Shown here: positions 1 to 5,605 of the stretch, piece by piece
How positions within the stretch are numbered: position 1 is the stretch's first letter
Layout of the letters: every line of letters begins with the position of its first letter
NCBI GenBank assembly: GCA_030730545.1
Contig: JANQUX010000249.1
Coordinates: 1-5,605 of the forward strand
Direction: 5' to 3'
Length of the DNA stretch: 5,605 nucleotides
Origin: Maribacter sp.
GTDB taxonomy: Bacteria; Bacteroidota; Bacteroidia; Flavobacteriales; Flavobacteriaceae
The notes under the pieces: model-generated
The model's database searches: none
Told to the model about the DNA's origin: nothing
What the model saw: only the letters and a program-made list of their open reading frames with translations
Position numbers and translations under genes: made by a program

Positions 1-483
1 GGTATGCGAAACTTTAGTTTTATTTTTTGAACTAATAACAACGGTACCTGCTGCTGCATCGCCCAATCGCTGCCTTTTTTCAGAAAAAAGAATAGTTAAA
101 ATGCCTATTGACCCAACAAAGATCCAGATATCGACCAAACGAAGCATCCAACGAATCAAATAATTGCTCCAATTTACAGGTGATCCATCAACCGATACCA
201 CTCTCATTTTCATAATCATTTTCCCTACAGTTCTACCGTTAAAAATTATATGCATCAATAGACTGTAAAACATTGCTGGTAAAGATATTAAGCCTACGAT
301 GCCTCTCTGCGTCCATCCGTCATCATAAATATAACCAATGGCATCACCAATTAAATCGACCAGTATATAGTAGAGATATAAAATAAATGCATCTATAAAA
401 AATGCCACAATTCGTTCACCAATACCTACAATTGTATAATTAAGGTTCACATTTTGCGTTGTATTGATTTGGAGGTTATTCAT
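1..483 (-). CDS. RDD family membrane protein (partial, C-terminus beyond left edge)
   Basis: This reading frame was translated by hand from the complement. It starts at an ATG at 483-481 and stays open for 161 codons to the left edge, so the C-terminus is missing. The protein begins MNNLQINTTQ. RDD-family hallmarks are visible: an Arg (about residue 24) and Asp (about 31) in the first membrane segment (GERIVAFFIDAFIL), a GRTVGKMIMKMRVV motif after the second segment (about 83-96), and RQRLGDAAAGTVV (about 137-149) after the third. Membrane segments lie near residues 23-45, 62-81 and 116-133. RDD proteins are small integral membrane proteins of mostly unknown function; some have been linked to ion or solute transport. 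The gene is divergent from the SpoIIM-like operon with only 33 bp between start codons, which suggests a functional or regulatory link. The family call is strong; a specific function cannot be given. Confidence 0.9.
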   Translation of the reverse strand, partial: MNNLQINTTQNVNLNYTIVGIGERIVAFFIDAFILYLYYILVDLIGDAIGYIYDDGWTQRGIVGLISLPAMFYSLLMHIIFNGRTVGKMIMKMRVVSVDGSPVNWSNYLIRWMLRLVDIWIFVGSIGILTILFSEKRQRLGDAAAGTVVISSKNKTKVSHT

Positions 484-498
484 TAAGTCTTAAATTTA
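468..498 (+). promoter_or_regulatory. Candidate Bacteroidota-type promoter for the SpoIIM-MoxR operon
   Basis: TTTG at 468-471 is followed by 19 nt and then TAAATTTA at 491-498. This matches 7 of 8 positions of the Bacteroidota -7 element TAnnTTTG, at the usual spacing from a -33 TTTG/TTG. Transcription would begin about 10-16 nt before the ATG at 517, giving a very short leader. The -33 part lies inside the start of the divergent RDD gene. TAAATTTA is its own reverse complement, so it could also serve the minus strand, but no matching -33 element was seen on that side. In AT-rich DNA such matches can arise by chance. The call rests on spacing and position only. Confidence 0.45.
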
Positions 499-516
499 AC
501 AAGGTAAAATTAGTTT

Positions 517-1503
517 ATGCGCGAAGCTGCTTTTGTGAAGCAAAATAAGGAAAAATGGATAGCATTCGAAAATGCTATGAACCTTGGTGCTACTTCAAAC
601 CCAGATGAGCTTGCCAATGGCTATATTCAATTAACTAATGATTTAGCCTATGCGCAAACGTATTACGCAGAAAGTAAGACTTTATTGTATTTAAACGAAT
701 TAGCTTCTAAAGCCCACCAAAAAATTTATAAGAATAAAAAAGAAAGCAAAAACAGAATTGTTAGCTTTTGGTTGACCGAATTCCCGCTCTTTTTTAAACA
801 ATATCATAACACACTGGGCATAGCTTTTTTAATATTCATAATAGCATCTGCCATTGGTTCATTATCTGCATTGAACGATGCTACTTTTGTACGTTTAATT
901 TTAGGTGATGCCTATGTAAACGAAACCCTTAATAATATTGCCAACGGCGATCCTGCCGCCATATACAAAGGTGGTAGTGAAATCGGCTCATTTTTAGGTA
1001 TTACCATTAATAATATTCGAGTTGCATTTCTTGCCTTTGCATTTGGGGTGATTACCAGTATCGGCACTGGTTATATTCTTTTTAGTAACGGTGTTATGCT
1101 TGGTGCTTTCATTACTTTCTTTTATACGAAAGGGGTTTTCTTTGAGGCAAATAAGCAAATATGGCTACATGGTACCATAGAAATTTCAGTGATCATCATT
1201 GCTGGCTGCGCTGGTTTAATTATGGGCAACAGCATACTGTTTCCGAAAACATATTCTAGACGCGTATCTTTTATGAAGGGTGCTAAAGACGGACTAAAAG
1301 TTGTGGTAAGTACGATCCCGTTTTTTATCATCGCCGGTTTTATTGAAGGTTTTATTACACGATATACCGGTATGCCCAATTGGTTGGCTTTTCTAATAAT
1401 TGGCGCTTCTTTATTCTTGATTATATTTTATTACATCGCATACCCAATCATACTTAATAACCAAAATGAAAGACAATTACATACCGTTAAGGGTAAATCG
1501 TGA
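517..1503 (+). CDS. SpoIIM-family (COG1300) integral membrane protein
   Basis: This 328-residue protein has a cytosolic, helix-rich N-terminal region (about 1-95, starting MREAAFVKQNKEKW) followed by about six membrane segments near residues 99-118, 168-190, 192-208, 222-241, 262-281 and 289-312. Family-like motifs are GDPAAIY in the first external loop (about 144-150), NNIRVAFLAFAFG (165-177) and HGTIEI (218-223). In spore formers SpoIIM is part of the peptidoglycan-remodelling complex that drives engulfment. This organism type does not sporulate, so only the membrane fold should be carried over, not that role. It is longer than the roughly 210-residue Bacillus protein, mainly through its N-terminal region. 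It is the first gene of the operon, and its last 38 nt overlap the next gene in another frame. The ATG at 517 fits the family-like N-terminus and sits just after the promoter candidate. Its likely job is as a membrane partner of the MoxR system (inference). Confidence 0.88.
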   Translation: MREAAFVKQNKEKWIAFENAMNLGATSNPDELANGYIQLTNDLAYAQTYYAESKTLLYLNELASKAHQKIYKNKKESKNRIVSFWLTEFPLFFKQYHNTLGIAFLIFIIASAIGSLSALNDATFVRLILGDAYVNETLNNIANGDPAAIYKGGSEIGSFLGITINNIRVAFLAFAFGVITSIGTGYILFSNGVMLGAFITFFYTKGVFFEANKQIWLHGTIEISVIIIAGCAGLIMGNSILFPKTYSRRVSFMKGAKDGLKVVVSTIPFFIIAGFIEGFITRYTGMPNWLAFLIIGASLFLIIFYYIAYPIILNNQNERQLHTVKGKS

Positions 1504-2404
1504 TTTTGGCGGAATCGTATCCGTTTATTTCGACTTCTTTAAACAGAATATTAAAAACTTTACCAATGTTTTTATCAGTTACAATGGTGTTTTTTTAATA
1601 GGACTTTTAATAACTAGCTATTTATTGGTATCTGGATTTATGGGTATGATTGCGCAAGAATCTGGCAATAATTCTTTTGGCGGAGGTAATGAATTCGAAC
1701 AAGATTATTATATTTATTTAGGTATTGGCGGATTTTTATTCTTCATCATTTTCTTGGGTATTGCCTTCTTAAACTATTCGCTATCTACGAGTTACATGAT
1801 TAAATATGTAGAAACCAGAGATAATACCGTAGATAAAAAAGAAGTTTGGGAACTTGCAAAAAGCCAATTCGGAAATATCTTTGTATTCGTATTATTGCTG
1901 ATACCGATATACTTCGTTTTTATTATTGCGGCTATTATTTTAGCCATTATACCCATTTTAGGAATTTTTGCACAATACATTGTACAATTCTTTTTAACCG
2001 CTTGGGTAGGTGTTTCATTCTTTGATATGCTTGAAAAGAAAAAAGGTGTTACCGAAGCATTAGGCGAAGGTTGGAAATTAGTAACTACTAACTTCTGGAA
2101 ATCTGTAGGTGTTAATTTTATCATGGGTCTTTTACTAGGCATGTTACTGATAATTGCCCTAATTGTACCTGGTATTATTATCGGTGTTTATACCTTTCAT
2201 GTAGTAGAAAACAATGTAGATTACTCCCACTCTATCGTTTCGACCATAGTGTATACTTTAGGCACTTGTATCGTATTAATTATTGCAGTGTACGGTCAAT
2301 GTCTTACCCAATTCGTAAATGGCGTATTATATTATGCTTTACATGAAAAAACATACAACGAAAACACCAGAGCTACTATTGAACAAATAGGTCAAAACGA
2401 TTAA
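1466..2404 (+). CDS. Uncharacterised six-TM membrane protein of the SpoIIM/MoxR operon
   Basis: This 312-residue protein has no catalytic motif that I recognise. It has a short amphipathic N-terminus (MKDNYIPLRVNRDFGGIVSV, about 1-35), then hydrophobic segments near 38-62, 83-106, 136-163, 165-188, 213-240 and 258-280, and a polar tail. A Gly/Asn-rich external loop (about 64-80) separates the first two segments. The cytosolic stretch EALGEGWKLVTTNFWK (197-212) before a Gly-rich hydrophobic helix resembles the general plan of DUF975- or glycerophosphodiesterase-membrane-domain-like proteins. Related Bacteroidota proteins are, to my memory, sometimes labelled beta-carotene 15,15'-monooxygenase; nothing in this sequence supports that enzyme activity. 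The ATG at 1466 was kept although it overlaps the upstream gene by 38 nt, because residues 1-35 look like a natural cytosolic start and the preceding bases are A-rich. It is probably a structural membrane partner in the same assembly (inference). Confidence 0.8.
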   Translation: MKDNYIPLRVNRDFGGIVSVYFDFFKQNIKNFTNVFISYNGVFLIGLLITSYLLVSGFMGMIAQESGNNSFGGGNEFEQDYYIYLGIGGFLFFIIFLGIAFLNYSLSTSYMIKYVETRDNTVDKKEVWELAKSQFGNIFVFVLLLIPIYFVFIIAAIILAIIPILGIFAQYIVQFFLTAWVGVSFFDMLEKKKGVTEALGEGWKLVTTNFWKSVGVNFIMGLLLGMLLIIALIVPGIIIGVYTFHVVENNVDYSHSIVSTIVYTLGTCIVLIIAVYGQCLTQFVNGVLYYALHEKTYNENTRATIEQIGQND

Positions 2405-2405
2405 G

Positions 2406-3128
2406 TTGAAGCATACTTTTCTCCTCATATTCTTTCAGTTATTGGCGCTATGCTCTTTTGCACAGGGCACGAACGATAGTGTCATAAAAATTGACTCTTC
2501 GTCTGTACTGACTTTAAGAACTATTGACGATGATCTTTCTGAAAAATATACGGGCGACGAGTTTAACTACACCTTTAAAACGGGCGAATCTCAAAACCTG
2601 TTAGCGCGTTTTATAAATTGGGTCGGGCAAGGACTGAGCAATATTTTCGGTATTAATATATCGCCTCAGTTATTAAAAATCATTGAATACATCATTTACT
2701 TTTTATTGGTAATTTTAGCTATTTACCTCATTGTAAAAGTTCTGATCAATGAAAATTTCAATTCACTTTTTCAGAAAAAAGCGAAAATAATCAATGATAT
2801 CAACTTAACAGAAGAGCATATTGAAGGTATCGACATTAACAATCTTCTCAGTACTGCTTTAGAACAAAAAGATTACAGACTTGCTATTCGTTATCAGTTT
2901 TTGCTCACGTTACAAAAGCTATCTAAAAGTGATATTATAGAATGGCATTTTGATAAAACAAATTCAGACTATTTCAATGAAATCGAACAACCAGAAATAA
3001 AAAAAGGATTTAAGAAAATAGCCTACCTGTACGATTATATCTGGTATGGCGAGCAGCGTATAGATAACCTTAAATACACAAAATCGGTTTTAGATTTCGA
3101 ATCGATCAACAAACAAATTCAATCATAA
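2406..3128 (+). CDS. DUF4129 domain protein with signal peptide and one TM helix
   Basis: This 240-residue protein starts at a TTG codon one base after the previous stop. No in-frame ATG precedes or interrupts its signal peptide (about 1-20, hydrophobic core LLIFFQLLALCSF, then AQG), which supports this start. An external region of about 68 residues follows, then a membrane helix (about 89-113) and a cytosolic C-terminal domain. That domain carries DUF4129 traits: a DYRLAIRYQFLLTLQKL helix (about 156-172), IIEWHFDKTNSDYF (177-190) with the Trp and Thr-Asn positions, and YDYIWYGE (209-216). In many bacteria DUF4129 is the C-terminal domain of TgpA-like membrane transglutaminases next to MoxR and DUF58 genes. 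Here it stands alone, with no transglutaminase Cys/His/Asp core in the window. Its role is probably as a membrane adaptor for the MoxR/DUF58 assembly (inference). Confidence 0.85.
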   Translation: MKHTFLLIFFQLLALCSFAQGTNDSVIKIDSSSVLTLRTIDDDLSEKYTGDEFNYTFKTGESQNLLARFINWVGQGLSNIFGINISPQLLKIIEYIIYFLLVILAIYLIVKVLINENFNSLFQKKAKIINDINLTEEHIEGIDINNLLSTALEQKDYRLAIRYQFLLTLQKLSKSDIIEWHFDKTNSDYFNEIEQPEIKKGFKKIAYLYDYIWYGEQRIDNLKYTKSVLDFESINKQIQS

Positions 3129-3129
3129 T

Positions 3130-4350
3130 TTGGGTAAGCGTTCTAAAATAATACTTGGGCTTTTGATTGCGGTGCTAATTGGTATCATCGTAACCGAAAT
3201 AGTACGCCCTAGACCGATAAATTGGAGTCCGTCGTTTACCTCTGTTGCGAAAATTCCGTTTGGTTGCTTTGTACTTTTCAATGAACTGCCTTCCATATTT
3301 CCGAACAGCGAAATTGAACCTGTTGAAAAGAGTATATACGATGTACTTATTGAGCGAGATTCTACAATACCCTCAAACTACTTAATAATCAATGATTATA
3401 TCTATTTAGATGAACAAGAAACAAATCAAGTTTTAAAATATGTAGCCAATGGCAATCAAGTTTTTATAGCCAGTAGCAATCTTACAGGGCAATTAGCAGA
3501 TACCTTGAACATTGAAATTACACAACAATATGAAATTCAAGAAGACTCCGTTAGAGCGTCTTTCTCCAATCAGAATTTTAAACAAGAACACTTCTATTTT
3601 GAAAGAGGAGTAAATCTTGCCTATTTTGTTAGTGTTGATACAGCAAACACAGAAATACTCGGACACATACAATTCAAATCCTCAACATTTTTAGAGAATA
3701 ATAAGGATGAAATTAAAGTGAAACCCAATTTTATACAAACATCTTTTGGTGAAGGAAGTTTCATTATCAATACCTTGCCCGTCGCATATACCAACTATTA
3801 CATATTGGGTGATAATAGTAACTACAGTACACAAAGTTTTTCGTATTTAAATGATCATCTTTTATATTGGGATGATTATAAAAAATCTGGCAGAAAAGTT
3901 ATAACCTCGCCTATGCGATTCATATTAAATCAACCTGCATTAAAATGGAGCTATTACTTACTGGTCGTGGGCTTACTACTTTTTGTAATCTTTAAAGCCA
4001 AAAGAGAACAGCGTATAATCCCTATTATAAAACCTTTAGAAAACTCTTCTGTAGAATTTGCAAAAACTGTTGGATCACTATATTATCAACATAGAGATTA
4101 TGCTAATTTGAACGATAAAAAAATCACCTATTTTTTAACCTACGTTAGAAATAGATACTATGTAAACACCACAGTTTTGGATGAAAGTTTCATTACTCAA
4201 TTAAGTGCTAAAGCAGGAAAATCTAATGAGGAAACAAAAACTCTAATAGACCTCATACTTAGTCTAAAAAATAAACCTATTCATACTGAACAAGACTCAT
4301 TGGCCCTGGTTCAGAAAATAAATACATTTAAACAATCTTATGGAAGATAA
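3130..4350 (+). CDS. DUF4350 domain membrane protein
   Basis: This 406-residue protein begins at a TTG one base after the upstream stop, which gives MGKRSK followed by a membrane helix (about 7-23). A large external domain (about 25-270) contains the DUF4350-like pattern: KIPFGCFVLFNELPSIFP (41-58), a beta-strand YLIIND (84-89), and DEQETNQVLKYVANGNQVFIAS (94-115), which resembles the glutamine-amidotransferase-like fold of this family without an evident catalytic Cys. A second helix (about 273-289) is followed by the basic stretch KAKREQR, so the C-terminal tail (about 290-406) should be cytosolic by the positive-inside rule. The tail holds the conserved-looking segment SSVEFAKTVGSLYYQHRDY (306-324). 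The gene ends 11 nt inside the MoxR gene, a sign of translational coupling. The function is unknown; it may be an external-domain scaffold or sensor whose tail is available to MoxR or DUF58 (inference). Confidence 0.83.
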   Translation: MGKRSKIILGLLIAVLIGIIVTEIVRPRPINWSPSFTSVAKIPFGCFVLFNELPSIFPNSEIEPVEKSIYDVLIERDSTIPSNYLIINDYIYLDEQETNQVLKYVANGNQVFIASSNLTGQLADTLNIEITQQYEIQEDSVRASFSNQNFKQEHFYFERGVNLAYFVSVDTANTEILGHIQFKSSTFLENNKDEIKVKPNFIQTSFGEGSFIINTLPVAYTNYYILGDNSNYSTQSFSYLNDHLLYWDDYKKSGRKVITSPMRFILNQPALKWSYYLLVVGLLLFVIFKAKREQRIIPIIKPLENSSVEFAKTVGSLYYQHRDYANLNDKKITYFLTYVRNRYYVNTTVLDESFITQLSAKAGKSNEETKTLIDLILSLKNKPIHTEQDSLALVQKINTFKQSYGR

Positions 4351-5338
4351 TACACAAGATGAAAACAACGTAGAATTTAATTCGCGTATAGACCTTACAA
4401 AACTACAGGAATCTGTAGCAAGGGTGAAATCTGAATTAGGAAAAGTAATTATCGGTCAGCAAGAAATGATCGAATTATTGATAGTTTCTATTCTAGCGAA
4501 CGGTCATTCTCTTATTGAAGGTGTACCAGGTGTAGCAAAAACAGTGACCGCCAAACTCTTGGCAAAAACAATGAACGTAGATTTTAGCAGAATTCAATTT
4601 ACGCCAGATCTAATGCCTAGCGATATTCTGGGTACCTCTATATTCAACGTAAAGACCTCTGAATTTGAATTTAAAAAGGGACCTATATTTTCAAATATTA
4701 TTTTGATTGATGAGATAAACCGTGCGCCTGCAAAAACCCAAGCTGCTCTTTTCGAAGCTATGGCAGAACGACAGATTACTATAGATGGAAATGAATTTCA
4801 AATGCAGCCTCCGTTTTTAGTGTTTGCCACTCAAAACCCAATTGAACAAGAAGGCACCTACCGATTGCCAGAAGCTCAATTAGACCGTTTTCTTTTTAAG
4901 ATAAATGTACACTACCCTACTTTAGAAGAAGAAATACAAATTTTAGAAAACAAGCATCAACAGAAAAATACCAATGTAGAAGCATTGATAGATTCTGTTC
5001 TATCTGCCAAACAAATTGCTGCTTATCAATTAGTAATAAAAGATATTATCGTTGAAGATAATTTATTGAAGTACATAGCTGCTATTGTCAACAATACAAG
5101 AACTAATGCCAATTTATATTTAGGTGCTTCACCAAGAGCTTCTATAGCCATACTAGATTCCTCTAAAGCGGTTGCAGCTATCAATGGCAGAGACTTTATT
5201 ACTCCCGATGATATCAAGAAGGTAGTGGGTCCTATTTTAGGGCATAGAATTATATTAACTCCTGAACGAGAAATGGAAGGCTATACCGCACAAAAAATGA
5301 TCAGTGACCTTATTCAAACTATCGAAATTCCTAGATAA
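4340..5338 (+). CDS. MoxR-family AAA+ ATPase
   Basis: This complete 332-residue protein has the full MoxR motif set: Walker A GVPGVAKT (61-68), Walker B ILIDEINRA (121-129), sensor 1 ATQNP (163-167), an arginine-finger segment LDRF (181-184) and sensor 2 GASPRAS (262-268). The N-terminal 15 residues are acidic and probably disordered. The C-terminal part (about 220-332) is the helical lid. MoxR ATPases form ring-shaped hexamers in the cytosol and act as chaperones that mature or remodel partner proteins, often von Willebrand A-domain proteins encoded nearby. No such domain gene is seen here before the window ends; DUF58 proteins carry a VWA-like part in their C-terminal half, which lies beyond the edge. 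The ATG at 4340 overlaps the DUF4350 stop by 11 nt. All nucleotide-binding residues are present, so activity is expected. The closest named group (MoxR proper, RavA or other) cannot be decided here. Confidence 0.96.
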   Translation: MEDNTQDENNVEFNSRIDLTKLQESVARVKSELGKVIIGQQEMIELLIVSILANGHSLIEGVPGVAKTVTAKLLAKTMNVDFSRIQFTPDLMPSDILGTSIFNVKTSEFEFKKGPIFSNIILIDEINRAPAKTQAALFEAMAERQITIDGNEFQMQPPFLVFATQNPIEQEGTYRLPEAQLDRFLFKINVHYPTLEEEIQILENKHQQKNTNVEALIDSVLSAKQIAAYQLVIKDIIVEDNLLKYIAAIVNNTRTNANLYLGASPRASIAILDSSKAVAAINGRDFITPDDIKKVVGPILGHRIILTPEREMEGYTAQKMISDLIQTIEIPR

Positions 5339-5344
5339 ATTATT

Positions 5345-5605
5345 GTGAAAAAGGTATTCAAAAATATATTTCTTCAAAAGAGATTCTTCCTGGTATTAAC
5401 CGGCATCATCTTGTGCTTTTTAGTATCCTATATTTTTGAGAATATCTCATTTATGGCCAAACTTCTGTTCTATCTATTTTTAGCATTAATAATTGTTGAT
5501 GTCATTCTTCTGTTTTTATCAAAAGGAAACATTGTTGCCGATAGAATTGTACCTGATAAACTTTCTAATGGCGATGAAAATAATATTAAAATACAAGTTA
5601 CCAAT
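5345..5605 (+). CDS. DUF58 family protein (partial, C-terminus beyond right edge)
   Basis: This frame was too short for an automatic call and was translated by hand. It runs from a GTG at 5345 to the right edge, 87 codons with no stop. The start reads (M)KKVFKNIFLQKRFF, followed by two membrane helices (about 14-30 and 38-59) and then RIVPDKLSNGDENNIKIQVTN (67-87), the start of the first external beta-domain. This plan, with an N-terminal helical hairpin followed by a P-x-x-(L/F)-S-x-G-(D/E) segment, is typical of DUF58 proteins, which are encoded next to MoxR in many phyla and are presumed MoxR partners or clients. The VWA-like conserved DUF58 core lies outside the window and could not be checked. 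The gap after the MoxR stop is 6 nt. GTG is the only plausible start before the first helix; ATG at residue 37 would remove it. Confidence 0.85.
   Translation, partial: MKKVFKNIFLQKRFFLVLTGIILCFLVSYIFENISFMAKLLFYLFLALIIVDVILLFLSKGNIVADRIVPDKLSNGDENNIKIQVTN

Noticed and set aside
928..1020. Repeated TTAATAATATT words near 930 and 1008
   Set aside because: These are short AT-rich matches that encode Asn/Ile-rich stretches (LNNIAN and INNIR) in the coding frame. They are explained by codon use, not by a repeat element.
1122..1379. 85-codon minus-strand open frame inside the SpoIIM-like gene
   Set aside because: It is fully antisense to a well-supported membrane-protein gene. Its Pro/Ile/Thr-rich translation mirrors the hydrophobic sense codons, and it has no recognisable domain.
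517..1503. SpoIIM similarity as evidence for sporulation
   Set aside because: No other sporulation gene is present, and the neighbours are MoxR-system genes typical of non-sporulating Bacteroidota. COG1300 proteins occur widely outside spore formers.
1792..2142. 116-codon minus-strand open frame inside the six-TM gene
   Set aside because: It is antisense to a convincing multi-pass membrane protein and has low-complexity composition without motifs. It is best explained as a shadow of the sense codons.
5026..5217. 63-codon minus-strand open frame inside the MoxR gene
   Set aside because: It overlaps the conserved sensor 2/lid region of MoxR, where the sense strand is clearly under selection. 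It has no independent support.

Overview
The window looks like chromosomal DNA of a member of the Bacteroidota, most likely the family Flavobacteriaceae. It is AT-rich, the genes are packed end to end, starts lack clear Shine-Dalgarno sequences, and the one promoter candidate fits the Bacteroidota TTTG / TAnnTTTG pattern. The assignment rests on protein style and gene order only; no database search was possible.

Layout: positions 1-483 (minus strand) hold the N-terminal 161 codons of an RDD-family membrane protein, cut by the left edge. A 33-bp divergent gap (484-516) separates it from a tight plus-strand operon that runs to the right edge. The operon genes, in order, are: a SpoIIM-family (COG1300) multi-pass membrane protein (517-1503), an uncharacterised six-TM protein (1466-2404), a signal-peptide plus DUF4129 protein (2406-3128), a DUF4350 protein (3130-4350), a MoxR-family AAA+ ATPase (4340-5338), and the N-terminus of a DUF58 protein (5345 to the edge). 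The junctions are -38, +1, +1, -11 and +6 nt, so the genes are probably co-transcribed and translationally coupled.

Together they form the Bacteroidota version of the widespread MoxR-DUF58-DUF4129 neighbourhood. A soluble MoxR ATPase would act as a chaperone or remodeller on a membrane assembly made of the DUF58, DUF4129, DUF4350, SpoIIM-like, six-TM and perhaps RDD proteins. Elsewhere the DUF4129 domain is often found at the end of a TgpA-type transglutaminase; here it is a separate protein. The cargo and physiological role of this type of cluster are, as far as I know, not established; envelope assembly or stress tolerance is an inference. No RNA genes, mobile elements, CRISPR arrays, long repeats or convincing terminators were seen. 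There is no gene-free stretch over 300 bases.
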